NCBI GenBank assembly: GCA_947311845.1
Contig: CAMZMU010000034.1
Coordinates: 86,783,257-86,847,256 of the forward strand
DNA: 64,000 bases
Reading direction: 5' to 3'
Source of the DNA: Poa pratensis
Lineage: Eukaryota > Streptophyta > Magnoliopsida > Poales > Poaceae
The translations under genes were made by a program, and so were the position numbers. Below the pieces are notes generated by a model, which saw nothing but the letters and a program-made list of their open reading frames with translations, was not told where the DNA came from and made no database searches. This document shows positions 1-12,914 of the stretch, piece after piece. Numbering within the stretch: the first letter of the stretch is position 1; every line of letters begins with the position of its first letter.

Positions 1-457
1 GCTTGGCCCCGAAGAGTAGGGGTCGAAGTGGGCGTGCGGACGTTCTATTGGGGTTGCCGACATATTTTTTTTGCTATTGGGAGCACCGATGAGTGGACTT
101 TATTGTCCAACACGCCCGATAGCTCTATTAGGAGCGCTGGTGGAGATGCTCTTAGTTATGGATGAACAAGTCAAGCCTTGCTCTTAATTATGGATGAGCT
201 CCGGTGGAGGTGCTCTTTTCTTCTTTTTTTAAAGGCCAGAATCACCCGTGCCCGGGAGCACGAAATCTCTTGCCAGCATGACATCTCTATACTATTCGTG
301 GAAAACAATGTAAAAAAAATAAGGACAACCGATTCAATCATACATGTGTATAGACGTGTACGTTCGGTCATGACTCATGTACATTTCAAAATAGTATATT
401 ATCCCAAGTGTGATCATCTTCACGAACGACACTTATCCCGCATGAAAGTTATGTACT
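1..457. other. Unclassified flank left of the copia element
   Basis: No gene recognised. The stretch contains two copies of a similar phrase, near 138-156 (ggtggagatgctcttag) and near 200-216 (cggtggaggtgctctt). Reversed, these read like the GAGCATCTCCACC ends common in grass DNA-transposon MITEs, but I could not pair two ends with a target duplication. The five bases before the copia LTR (453-457, GTACT) are the expected target duplication. Its partner at the right end is lost because that end of the array is truncated. Confidence 0.35.
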
Positions 458-1424
458 TGTTGGATTATTAGGCATAATTTTCATGATTAATTCCAGAATA
501 TAAAGCATGATCGCAGGAGCTACTAACATGTTAATCTCGAAAATACTAGACGTATTAATTAACATGAACAACAGCAAGACATCTACGAGCACAGCCATCG
601 GAACGTGACGAACGTACCGAACAATTGTAGATGAAGTAGTCGTTGGAGCAGCGACGGCAGCAGCTTGAGCGGCGACGGTAGCAGCTCGAAGAAGACGACG
701 TTGGAGACGAGTCGCCCGCGGACCGGAGATCGTCCAGGAAGTCGAGCCGTGATGAAGAACTTGAAAGCAGTCGCGCGGGGCGCTCCCCAAAAACCTTATT
801 CGCCCTCTCCCGTACAGGATCACAAGGACAAGTGGTTCCGGAGACCTGATGTCCTGTTCGCCGGTGCACGCCGGCGCACGGGATGGAGTAGACTACGGTG
901 ACGGCGCAGGGCACGAGATTGGCAAAACCTAGATTGGTTCGGTGTATCTGCGGCGCACGCAGTGCACGGCAATATATAGTGCGGTTCGGGAAACCCTAAC
1001 GGGTACAACGTGGGCCGACCACGTCGCACACGTTCGAGTCGGATAGTAGCCCACTATCCGGGACCGACCCGAACTGGCAAAACTATACGCGTACGCAAAA
1101 CCCGTTTTTCCCGAACAGCAAAAATATAGGCATCGGCTCGGCTCATTCCCGCAACCCGCGGCGTGTCGTGACGAGACGGACGGACGGACGGCGGCGGAGG
1201 AGGAGGAGAAGGAGTGCGCGGGAGAGAGCCTTCTATTCTCAACTAGCACACCAAGTGTCACAACACTCCAGCTTATAAGGTGGTGTTTGTCTCCTCCAAC
1301 TAGCAATGTGGGACTAAACTTTAGCACCACATTGCACCTCCATAATTCTGCCATGCACATGGGCCAATTTGAGATTTTTCAGGAATTGCTTATTGGGCTT
1401 CCCAAATGGGCCCAAATTCTAACA
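458..1424 (-). repeat. Copia 3' LTR (967 bp)
   Basis: Starts TGTTGGATTATTAGG and ends AATTCTAACA on the plus strand, so it has the short inverted TGTT/AACA ends of an LTR. It matches 16074-16388 plus 29819-30472. By hand I count about 26 substitutions over roughly 970 bp (about 2.7 %). The left flank is GTACT (453-457). Confidence 0.88.
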
Positions 1425-1440
1425 ATCCCCCACCAGATCT
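1425..1440 (-). other. Copia polypurine tract
   Basis: Read on the minus strand, the bases next to the 3' LTR are agatctggtgggggat, a purine-rich run directly before the LTR's TG. This is the plus-strand priming site of the element. The same sequence follows LTR copies at 30473 and 32000, which shows that internal 3' ends lie there too. Confidence 0.75.
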
Positions 1441-1966
1441 CAAATTCCCATTTAGAGATTTTGCCAAACTCGTTTCTTGTTTATATACCAGTGTTTCAGC
1501 AGAGACTGTTAAGTTGAAATTCCGCCTAGAGCTTTAAGCTACATCTACCAGCAACTTGAACAATGGACGAACCTTAAATTGCAAGTTTGGTGCCAATAGA
1601 TTTCACTCAAAGTCATAACCAGTACGTGGCTGCCAGTAGCCTACTCCGCGGGTGGAGCATATGCGTCATACTCCCTGGTCTCTTCATGAGCTTACTAGAG
1701 ATCACCCAAATCTCATAGACTGCGACGTTTAACAGTCGGACTCATATAGGTGTGTTCTTTCAAGATCGCTCTGTAGGATAGCACATTTGCTACGAATAGC
1801 CAACAGAAACATATTAAGGCATATTGCCAACCTGCCTTACAGAATTTGAGAGTTATGCATCTTCACACGGAGAGGGTTACAAAATAACTCTACTCTGTTA
1901 AACCACTAGCTTGTTCTTCCCAGGTCCTAATTCACGGGATTTCTGATCACATAGGTTGGGTTACCA

Positions 1967-4415
1967 CTATGGTGTAACGCTCACGGGTCTCAACCCCATC
2001 TCCCTCGATGCACTATCTATCACATTACGTGATAGTCCCTTAGTAAAGGGATCTGCCAGGTTTTTGTCAGTTTGAATATAACTAACAATTATAACTCCGG
2101 AGTTTCTCATTTTCCTGACAGACTTCAAACGTCTTTTAACGTGTCTTGATGACTTCGCGTTATCCTTAGCACTGTTCACTTTCATGATAACCGTTTGGTT
2201 GTCACAGTTCATAAGGATGGCCGGTAAAGGTTTCTCAACCACCGGCAAGTCCATCAAGAGCTCACGCAGCCATTCTGCCTCAACAGAAGCTGTATCTAAC
2301 GCAGTAAGTTCTGCTTCCATGGTTGACCTCGTCAAAATGGTCTTTTTGCAAGACCTCCATGACACTGCGCCACCTCCAAGGATAAACGCATATCCACTTG
2401 TGGCGTAGAGCTCATCAACATCTGAGATCCAGTTCGAATCACAATATCCCTCAAGCACCGCAGGGTGCCCAGAATAGTGAATCCCATAACTCATTGTACC
2501 GTTCAGATAGCGCATGACCCTTTCAAGTGCATGCCAATGATCAATACCCGAGTTAGACATGAACCTGCTCAACTTGCTCACAGCAAAAGAGATGTCAGGT
2601 CTCGTCGCGCTCGCAAGGTACATGAGTGAACCGATCACTTGAGAATATCTTAATTGATCTCTCGTTTCCTTCTTGTTCTTTCTGAGTGTCACACTGGGAT
2701 CATAGGGTGTTGGAGAAGGCTTGCTGTCTATAAACCAAAGCGGTTCAAGACCTTCTCAACATAGTGTGATTGCGTTAACGTAATCCCACTCTCATCCCTA
2801 ATCAGCTTAATGTTCAGGATCACATCAGCTTGTCCCAGATCTTTCATATCAAAACTCTTTGACAGAAAAGACTTGACCTCATTAATCACTATCATGCTTG
2901 TTCCGAAAATAAGTATATCGTCAACATACAAGCATAATATAACGCTATCGCCCCCACCATGGCGATAGTAAACGCACCTATCAGCCTCATTAATGACAAA
3001 GCCTGCAGACGTTAAAGCACTGTCAAACTTCTCATGCCATTGCTTAGGTGCTTGTTTCAGCCCATACAAAGTTTTTAACAATTTGCACACCTTTCTCTCT
3101 TCACCTTTTACCACAAACCCATCAGGCTGATCCATATAGATTTCCTCTTCCAACTCTGTTAAGGAAAGCTGTCTTTACGTCCATTTGATGAACGATAAGA
3201 CCATAGGAGGCAGACAGGGAAAGTAGTACACGAATGGTGGTAAGTCGAGCAACAGGTGAATAGGTGTCAAAGTAATCTTCGCCTTCACGCTGGGTGTAGC
3301 CCTTGGCCACAAGCCGTGCCTTATACTTCTCAATAGTACCATCAGGCCTTAGCTTCTTCTTGAACACCCACTTACAACCCACAGGTTTACAGCCGTAGGG
3401 TCGCTCAGATAATTTCCAAGTTCCATTAGAAAGAATCGAGTCTATCTCATTATGAACAGCTTCTTTCCAGTCATCAGCATCAGGAGATGCAAATGCCTCT
3501 GCAATAGACGTGCGAGTATTGTCCACAAGGTACACAATGAAATCATCACCAAAGACTTTTCAGTCCTCTGTCTCTTGCTCCTCTTGGGAGCTGATTCATT
3601 GTCATCCTTCTCAAGGACTTCCTCAACATGTGGTTGTTCAGAATGATCAACAGATGTACTAGATTCAGTAAATATCTCAGAAGAAATTCTAGCAATGCTA
3701 TGCATATCCTTCATAGGAAACATGTTCTAAAAAAATGTTGCATCACGAGATTCCAAAATAGTATCAACATGCATATCAGGTATCTCAGATTTAACCACTA
3801 AAAATCTATAGCAAATGCTCCGCTGAGCATAGCCTAGAAAGACACAATCCACTGTCTTCGGTCCAAGTTTACGTTTCTTAGGAATTGGAACATTGACTTT
3901 CGCCAAACATCCCCAAGTACGAAAATAAGAAAGTGATGGTTTTCTCCCAGACCACTCCTCGTAGGGTGTCTTCTCTTTATCCTTGTTAGGAACTCTATTC
4001 AGGACATGACACGAAGTCAACAAAGCCTCCCCCCACCATGCCTTAGATAAACAGCAGTGTCCAACATGGCGTTCACCAAGTCGGTCAGCGTGCGGTTTTT
4101 CCTCTCGGCAACCCCGTTTGATTGGGGCGAATAGGGAGGCGTCCTCTCATGAATAATACCATGTTCCTCACAGAATTCATCAAATACGTTGGAGAAATAC
4201 TCGCCACCACGATCTGACCTAAGACGTTTGATCTTTCTCTCTAATTGGTTTTCTACTTCAGCTTTATAGATTTTAAAGTAGTCTAAATCTTCATCTTTAG
4301 TGTGCAACAAATATACATAACAGAACCTATTAGCATCATCGATTAAAGTCATGAAATATCTCTTATCACCTTTTGTCAACACGCCATTCATCTCACATAG
4401 ATCTGAATGTACGAG
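1967..4415 (-). pseudogene. Copia pol: integrase, reverse transcriptase, RNase H (broken)
   Basis: Read from 4415 down. The integrase core has DRGGEYFS and the end SPQSNGVAERKN at about 4391-4060. The linker includes YEEWSGRKPSLSYFRTWGC (4023-3727). RT starts near 3480 (DDWKEAVHNEI) and holds the catalytic LYVDDILIFG box at about 2930. RNase H is at 2692-1967 (YCDSNW, RSTMEAELTAL) and ends in the usual copia tail with DPFTKGL. The frame is broken near 4030, 3530 and 3140 by indels, and stops occur at 3727 and 2728. The upstream half of the polyprotein lies beyond the Athila insertion at 14557. Non-functional relic. Confidence 0.88.
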
Positions 4416-6056
4416 TGATCAAGTTGAGTTATTAGGGGGGTTTGTTTATCGTCTCCACAGGGATCAACAAGTTATGTTGGTTCTAAGGGTTGGCAGAAGC
4501 TAGGACAAAGTTTTCAAGTTTTTAGCTTAAGACAGAAAAAGGGGTTTGGAGAATGTTTTCAGAAATTAACTTGCAGCTACTTGGTTGTCAAGCAAGTATC
4601 TAGCAAGGATCTTAGCAATTTTAGACAGGGAACAAGACTTTGGTGATCAACTTACAGAGACTAGTCGCGCAAGGGAAGGTTTTAGCAATTTTAGGCAGAA
4701 GCAAAATACAAATCACAAGGACTTCTTCTTCCTGGGTTGTCAGGCCAGATCAAAGAAAGTCAACAATAAAATAGGCAAAGGATGGAATTACAACACTCAA
4801 GTGTGCAGGGACTTGCCTTACACACACAGATCAAACCACACAACAAGTGAACATGCAAATAATTCAGTACAGGCAGAAAACTGTGTCACTCAACTTTCTG
4901 CAATATCCAAACTTTTACAAGCCCTACTTGAAGATGAATGATCTACTCAGGTTCAACACAAGATTACACAGAAGAAAGGAGAGTTTTCCTTGGCTTGGCT
5001 CACTGAGATCTTGTCGAAGAAGAGGAAACAGAAGTGAAGAAAGTAGTGGAAGCAGAGTTGCAGAACTTGTTCTTCAGGTCACCATGGCCTTGGGCTTCTT
5101 CTCCTGGACTCCTTGTTCATCTTGATCTTGTTCTTGGTCTTGTTCTTGGTCTTGTTCTTCTCTGTTCTTGAAGTTCTTGCTGTTCTTGGAGTTCTTGCTG
5201 GTGGTTGGCAGAAAAGGGGTTCTTGTGGTGGCTGTGGATGAGATGGAGTGGGTGGATGGATTCGAATGGTATGGAGGAGATATGTTCTGTGGTGGTAGGG
5301 TGGTGGCTTTATACACCTTTTTCCATTCTGGGGTGGAGTGGTTCGAAGTGGAGGTGAGGAGGAAGCTTCCCTTTTCCAACTTTGGTTCTCAGAGCACATG
5401 GGGTGTTTCTACCTTTATCACCTTTTTGCCTTTTTGGATTTCTTGACCTCCAAGATGATCTTTTCTCTCTCCTCTGGTTCAAACTTGTTTGAGTTGCTTC
5501 TTATCTTTTCTAGGATCCTCTGCTGCTAACACTTCTGCATTGCTTCATCTTTAATTCGAAGAACATGGGTTAACTGACAGAGAATGCACTCAGTCAGTTA
5601 CTGTTCATAATCTAGCACAGAGTTGCATTTGATCTTTTTTGCTTGATTTCTTCTTCATCTGCTGCTTCAATCTTGCTCAGCTGTGTTCCTATGAACTTCC
5701 TTGAGGTAGACCATGCTTGCATTTGGGCTTGAGCTTCAACAATTGCACTGAAATGGATTTGCTTTCTTGCTTCAGTGCACTGTTCACTGTCTGACAACAG
5801 TGCGTTCTTGATAGTTTCTGTGTAGATTTCGACTAGTTGATCATGGCCATCTTCTCTGCTGTAGTGGGTTCACATATGTGGTGCTTCTTCTTCACTTTTG
5901 CACTGGATCTTGTGGAGGTAGTGTGACTATGCACACTGAACTGCAAAATGAATGAATGGCACTGTAAAATGCATAGAAATGCAGTACTGGATGCTGGATA
6001 GAAAGGTTTTTGTGAGGTTTTAGGGCTCTAAATAGATATAGAAATGATGGTGATCA
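4416..6056 (-). repeat. Athila copy 1, 3' LTR
   Basis: 1641 bp, TGATCAAG...GGTGATCA. It is followed on the plus strand by aacccccagaccaaaacc, which is the reverse complement of the polypurine tract ending in GGGGGTT. It contains a CTTGTTCTTGGT tandem stretch near 5120-5160 (12-bp units), also present in the other LTR. Confidence 0.9.
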
Positions 6057-6380
6057 AACCCCCAGACCAAAACCTTTGCTTGTCCCCAAGTAAAGCAAAA
6101 TCTGGCAAATAATGTTCAGTTAACAAAACTTAGCAGTTCAAGGTCTGATAATGAACAGTTCATGTCTGAAAACTTAGCAGTTCATTAAATTGGATTCAAA
6201 GCAGTTTCTGTTTATGATTAGTGCAAATGCTAGTTTAGAAACAAGTTTCAAATAGCAGGATTTAATTATTTCTAGATTCAACAACTTTGGAATAACATGA
6301 TAAGACAATTCACAAGGAAATTGAATAGAAAAGATCCAGAAAATAGCCATAATGAAGAGATAGATGTAATATGCATGCAG

Positions 6381-6716
6381 AGTTAGTGCTTCACCTATTA
6401 CAGTTCCCAGGAACATAGTAGGCTAATGCAAATGCATAAAATGAGTTAGTTAGTTAGTTACTTTCTTGCCAAGTTAACACAGTTAGTGCTTCACAGGTTA
6501 CAATCCCAGAATCATAACTGCTAATGCCAAAAATTTGCTTCAAGCTTCAGTTATAAATTTTTAGTTAGTGCTTCACATACTACAATCCAGAGATCACAGT
6601 AGCTAATGCAAAAATTACTTGTTGTTAAACTTTCAGTTAGTTTCACTGTTAATGCTTTTACTGTCAGTGCTTCACAAATCACAATCCAGAGATCATGTTT
6701 GCTAATGCAAAAATGC
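6381..6716 (-). repeat. Four degenerate tandem repeats in the Athila 3' untranslated region
   Basis: Copies begin at 6381, 6481, 6563 and 6663. Each reads roughly gttagtgcttcac, then a variable block with acaatccagagatca, then gctaatgcaaaaa. The spacing is about 80-100 bp. The same four-copy arrangement occurs in Athila copy 2 at 60343-60660, so the repeat predates the split of the two copies and is a family trait. The stretch from 6057 to 7190 otherwise holds no recognisable gene. Confidence 0.7.
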
Positions 6717-7189
6717 AGAATGCAGAAATGCAGTTTGTTAATGGCTCTAAAATGGATTCACATTCAGTTCTTAGCAAATTGCATTATCAGTATTCCAAAA
6801 GCTTTGAACAGAGAAACAAATAAATACTACATTGACAAGTGTTTCTGAACATAACTTTGCAAGAATACTAACAGATAAAATGCAAGATTCACAATAAAAT
6901 GTAATGCTACTTAATCAGAACAGAGCATTTTCATGAAACTTTTACTGAAACAGTTTAAATTGCCAAATTGATAATAATTAGAACAATGGCATAGCAATAA
7001 TATTCATGCTTGTAAAATGGTTTTAGGGATTGGAATGTTTCCACCTGGTGATCACTTCTGCTCCTTGCTTCATGATATCACAGCCAAACTTCTCCATCTT
7101 CTTTTATTCATAACAAATAAAACAAAAGAAACACACAAAACAAAGATAGCAAATAAAGGAAATAAAAATGTAAATAATATAAAAAGGTA

Positions 7190-10100
7190 TCAGGCTGCCT
7201 CCTGATGAGCGCTTGTTTATAGTCATGAGCCTGACTGTAGCTTCTTCACTGGTTCTCAACTTCAGAGGATGCATTGGCAGCATCCTGTAGCTCATCTTCT
7301 TCTGTAGCTTCAGTATCTTCATTGTCAATGCTTCACCAACAAGATAATGCTTCAGTCTCTGGCCATTCACCTTGAAATTCCTTCAGTTGGTTCTGAACTT
7401 CAAAAGCACCATGTCCCAGGTCTCTCTTGATCACACAAGGTCCAAACCATCTTGACTTGAACTTTCCAGAGAACAAATGCACTTGGAATCATACACTAGC
7501 ACTGTCTGTCCAACTCTGAATTCTTTCCTGAGAATGTGCTTGTCATGCCATTTCTTGGTCTTTTCCTTGTAAATCTTTGAACTCTCATAGGCATCATGCC
7601 TCAGCTCTTCAAGCTCACACATCTGCAACTTTCTTGCACTTCCAGCTTTTCCTAAGTCCATGTTCAGCTTCTTAATAGCCCACTGAGCTCTGTGCTCCAA
7701 CTCAACTGGTAAGTGACATGCTTTTCCATAGACAAGCCTGAAAGGTGACATCCTATTGGTGTCTTGTATCCTGTTCTGTATGCCCACAAAGCATCAGGCA
7801 ATTCAAAGACCAATCTGCTCTGGACTTGGACACAACTTCTCTAATATTTGCTTTATCTCTCTGTTGGAAATTCAACTTGTCCATTGGCCTGAGGGTGGTA
7901 GGGTGTAGTTACTCTGGTTTTTCACACCATACTTGCTCAGTAGCTTCTCTAGCTGTTCATTGTTGAAATGAGCTCCACCATCACTGATAACAACTCTTGG
8001 TACTCCAAACCTTGGAAAATAACAGTTTTGAACAATTTGCACACTGCCTTGGAATCTGCACTGACAGTGGTATTGCTTCAACCCATTTGGACACATAGTC
8101 CACTGCTACCAAAATATGCTTGTAGCCTTGAGATGATGGTAAGGACCAACAAAATCAACTCCCCACACATCAAATAATTCAACTTCTAATATGCCTTGCT
8201 GTGGCATTTCATTTCTTCTTGATATTTTCCAGCTCTCTGACAAGGATCACACTGCTTGATATATTCATTCACATCTTTGAACAGACTAGGCCAATAAAAT
8301 CCAGCTTGCAGGATTTTTGCCTGTGTTTTCATCACTCCAGCATGGCCTCCATACATGCCTGAATGGCATTGGAACATCACATCACCAATTTCTTCACTTG
8401 GCACACATCTTCTCACTATTCCATCTGCACAATGCTTGTACAGAAATGGTTCATCCCAGTAGTAGCTCTTGGCATCATGCAGAAATTTCTTTTTCTGTGA
8501 ATAGGACATTTCAGCTGGCACAATTTCACAAACCAGGTAATTTACAATGTCTGCATACCAAGGAGTACTGCTTTCACTTCCATCAATTGCTCACCAGGGA
8601 TGCCATCTTCAATTTCTCTGCTTTCAGGGCTATTTATTCTTGACAAGTGATCTGCAACAGTATTTTCTGAGCCTTTCTTGTCTTGATCTCAATATCAAAT
8701 TCTTGCAGCAATAAACCCATCTGATCAGTCTTGGCTTTGCATCTTTTTTCTTCACCAAGTACCTTATTGCTGCATGATCAGTGTACACAATGCACTTGTG
8801 TCCAACAAGATATGGCCTGAATTTATCAAATGCAAATACTACTGCTAGCAGTTCTTTCTCTTAGTGGTGTAGTTGATCTGAGCATCATCAAGTGTTTTGC
8901 TTGCATAATGAATCACATGACAGCTTTCTCTTTTCTCTGGCCAAGCACTGCTCCTACTGCAAAATCACTTGCATCACACATCAGCTCAAATGGCAAGTTC
9001 CAGTCAGGTGGCTGCACTATTGGAGCTGTAACCAAAGCTTCTTTTAGCTTGTTGAAGCTTGCATACATGCTTCATCAAACACAAACTGCACATCATGATT
9101 TAGCAGGTGTGTTAGTGGTTTAGCAAGGAGAGAGAAATCCTTGATAAATCTTCTGTAAAAACCAGCATGGCCCAAGAAACTCTGAATTCCTTTCACATTT
9201 TCAGGAGGAGGTAGCTTTGCAATCACATCAACTTTTGCTTTATCCACTTCTATCCTCTGGCAGAAACCATGTGCCCAAGCACAATGCCTTCAGTTACTAA
9301 AAAGTGGCACTTTCCCAGTTAAGATCAAGTTCTGCTCTGAACATCTGTGCAACACTGCTGTCAATTCTTCAGGCAAGTGCAAAATCTTTTCCATACACTG
9401 TGAAATCATCCATGAACACTTCCATGATTCTTTCAATGTAATCAGAGAATATTGACATCATACATCTCTGAAATGTGCCAGGTGCATTACACAAACCAAA
9501 AGGCAATCTTTGTAAGCAAAAGTTCCATAAGGACAGTGAAAGTTGTTTTTTCTTGGTCTGCTGGTGTATTGGGATTTGGAGAAATCCAGAATAACCATCC
9601 AGTACAATAAAATTCCTGCCCTGCTAATCTTTCCAGCATCTGATCCATGAAAGGTAAAGGAAAATGATCTTTTCTTGTTGCTTTGTTCAGTTTCCTGAAA
9701 TCATTAACCATTCTCCAACCAGTGACAGGTCTTGTGGTATCAGTTTTCCCTCTTCATTTTCTACCACTGTGTAGCCTCCTTTCTTGGCACAATGTATAGG
9801 ACTCACCCACTCACTGTCAGAGATGGGATAAATCATGCCTGCCTGAAGGAGCTTGAGAACTTCCTTTTTCACCACTTCTTGCATAGCAGGATTTAATCTT
9901 CTCTGCCCTTCTCTAGTAGGTTTACTTCTTCTTCCAAGTGTATTCTGTGTGAACAAACTTTCTCATCAATTCCCTTGATGTCATCAATTGAATATCCAAT
10001 CACATTCTTGTACAATCTCACACTGACAACAAGTTTTCTTCCTGTTCACTGTCCAAAGCAGAGCTAATTATCACTGGATGAATTTTTTCTTTCTCAAGAA

Positions 10101-10900
10101 GGAGTACTTCAGATGATCAGGTAATTCTTTTAGCTCAACAATGGAGTTGTGAGCTAGCTGAGGATTTCACTTTGTACTTCCTCTGATTTTCTTCACAAAG
10201 TTTACTGCACAAAGTTCCTGTAAACTTGTGTTTTCTGCAGTAACAAATACTTGAACTTCAGGTTCTTCTGGTTGCAATTCTTTTAGAGCATTGTGAACAC
10301 TTTTATCAACAACATCAATAGCATGCATTGCTCCAGAACATTGGGTAAATGTGAAGCATGTCTCATACTGAATTCTGCTTGTTCTGAACCAAACTGTAAT
10401 TTCAGTGTTCCACCTTTTACATCAATTATTGCTCCTGCTGTTGCCAAGAATGGTCTGCCTAAATCATGGATTCTGAATTATCTTCCATTTCCAGTACCAC
10501 AAAATCAACTGGATAAGCAAAGTTTCCAACTTGAACAGGCACATCTTCTAGAATTCCAGCTGGCTTCCTCAGTGTTCTGTCTGCTAACTGCAAAGTCATG
10601 GAGTTGGCTTCAGAGCTCCTAGCTGCAAAACTTGACTGACAGCCAGAGGCAAAACACTCACTGATGAACCTAAATCACACAAAGCTGTGAATGTTCTTTT
10701 TCCAACCACACAAGGATACTAAAGCTTCCTGGATCACCAAGCTTCTTGGGCATATAGTTCAGAATGACAGCACTACAGTCCTCTGTCAGGCAACAATCTC
10801 TGGATCTTCCAACTTCTTTTCTTTGTAATCAGGTCCTTGAAGAATTTTGCATACAAGGGATGTGAAGTACAGCATCCAAGATAGGAATGGTGATTTGCAC
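7190..10900 (-). pseudogene. Athila copy 1 pol (protease, RT, RNase H, integrase), frameshifted
   Basis: On the minus strand the protease active site DLGSS lies at about 10675-10660. RT motifs run from 9956 (NPAMQEVVKKEVLKLL, then MVNDFRKLNKATRKDHFPLP) to about 9400, where the catalytic box is the FMDDF variant. RNase H follows to about 8650. The integrase zinc finger (HSGMYGGHAG ... CDPCQRAGK) is at 8400-8220 and the core at 8190-7870. The integrase C-terminal part runs to 7190. Small indels break the frame many times: no open stretch exceeds 120 codons, against 584 for the same region in copy 2. Function is lost. Confidence 0.85.
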
Positions 10901-11263
10901 TTCCTTCATGTCTCCAAGAACTTGCATATTGCTTTTCCTCTTTGGTTTTCTCTAATCTTTCAGGAAATGGTACTTTTTGCTCAACAGTTCTCTGAACTGC
11001 GGAACTGGATCTGCTACAGTGTTATCAGGTTTTGTCATTGCCTTTTCCACTGGATTTTTCACTGGATTTTCCACTGATTTTCTTGCTTTTCAGCTTCAAC
11101 TGATGTTTCAACTGGCTTTTCTTGATTTACACAGTGTTTTCAGGGACAAAAGTTTGCTGCACCTGTGATCTTCTCTGTGGAGCAACATAAGGCATCATAG
11201 GTGGTGTTTTTAGCAATGGTGCAGTGTTAATTCCACTTCTTGTTGTGACTGCCTCTACTGTCT

Positions 11264-12540
11264 CTATAGCTCCACATTGCTTGGGATTTTTCTCACTTGT
11301 GCAGGCAACTTGTTCTCAGGCTGAACCACTTGGTTATTGGATATTCCAACTGTAAGTGTCTGCATTGTCTTGAAAAACAATTCTGACTGCATCTTCATGG
11401 TTTCTTGCATTCCACTGAACATTTCTTTCTGCAATCTCATCATCTCACTAATTTCTGCCTGACTGTTACTGCAGAAGCTTGTGGTTGAGCTGCCTGTTGC
11501 TGTTGTTGTTGGTGATACTGCATATTGCTTTGAGGCCTGAAATTTTGTTGAGCTTGTTGAGCAAAATTCTGTTGGTTTGCTTGAGGGTAGCTCTGTTGAT
11601 TTGCATTCTTGTAGGACAAGTTGGGGTGGTTCCTCCAAGCTGGGTTGTAGCTCTAGAATAAACACCTTGGTTCTGAGCATAATTCACTTCTGCCAATTGA
11701 TTTTCAGAAGGAGCCAACAGAGAACACTCATGTGAAGCATGTCCTTCAATACCACATATCTGACAAGTAACTGAAACTTGGTTCACAGGCACAATTGCTT
11801 TACTGTTCTTCTCCTGCATGAGCTGAGCAAGTTGATTGTCAGGCTATCAGCTTAGCTTCCAGAGCATTTTGGCCACTGTTGGCCTGATGAATTGGATGAA
11901 CAGCTCTTTCATTGGTCCAGGAAAAATTGTGTGAGGCCATACTCTCAATAAGCTCTATAGCTTCATCTAATGTCTTGTTCATAATTCCTCCACCAGCTGC
12001 AGAATCAACAAAAGCTCTAGTTTGCTCTGTTAAACCCTTGTAAAAAGTCTGCAGAATTAACCACTGCTCCTGACCATGATTGGGACACATTCTGATCATC
12101 CTTGATATCTCTGCCAAGCATCATACAAGCTTTCACCTTCATACTGCACAAACCTTGTAATCTTGTCTCTGCACTCAGCTGCCTTTGTTGGTGGGAAATA
12201 CCTTTCAAAGAAAGCTTGAACAAATGTTCCCAAGTATCTCTGCAGTGGGTTGGCAAAGCATGAAACCAATTTTTGCAGTGCCTGACAGTGAAATGGAAAT
12301 AGCTGCATTCTAATAGCTTCAGGAGGTACACCATTATGCTTCAGGGTATTGCAATATTCCAGAAAGTTCCTAACATGTTCATGTGGACTTTCCAATGCAC
12401 TGCCTTTGAATGGTTGTGCTGCACCATTGTGATTAATGCAGGCTTGATTTCCCAGTTATTTGCCTGGATGGCAGGCATAGCAACATCTGCATTTGACACC
12501 TGATCCTTAGGAATCCACAAATCTCTCAACTTTTTATCAC
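11264..12540 (-). pseudogene. Athila copy 1 gag, frameshifted
   Basis: The capsid part (AFFERYFPPTKAAECRDKI, about 12210-12155) has the retrotransposon gag signature. The nucleocapsid zinc knuckle CQICGIEGHASHEC (C-x2-C-x4-H-x4-C) is at about 11763-11720. A glutamine/asparagine-rich region and part of the gag-protease linker continue to 11264. The reading frame changes at about 12110, 11830 and 11560, so no intact gag is made. The start codon is uncertain; the leader between the primer-binding site and about 12540 has no clear coding sequence. Confidence 0.8.
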
Positions 12541-12893
12541 CATGTTGAACACAAACTGTCTTTCCTCTGTTTCTTCTACTGAGGACACTGATGCTGCTCT
12601 TCTTCTTGCAAGGAAAGTTCTCTCTGGCTCAGGATCAAAGGGAGCTAGAGGAGAATCTTCAGAAGACTGCATCAACAGAAACCAATTCCCGCAGAAAAGT
12701 GATCATGTTTCCTCTGCACACAAGCACAACCAAGAACTTTTATCAAGGGTTAGTGAACTAAATCCCCTAATAACAATTCTAGTTCAAGTTACAGAACATC
12801 AAACATCACAAGCATCACAGATTCTGCAGAAAGTTCATGAATTTAACCACACAGCCTAGTCTACTGCACTACAAAGTTCCAAACATAAGTCAA

Positions 12894-12911
12894 TCCCCGG
12901 CAACGGCGCCA
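12894..12911 (-). other. Athila copy 1 primer-binding site (tRNA-Asp type)
   Basis: Minus-strand TGGCGCCGTTGCCGGGGA, three bases from the 5' LTR end. This matches the tRNA-Asp-complementary site used by Athila-lineage elements and fixes the element's orientation. Confidence 0.85.
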
Positions 12912-12914
12912 ATT

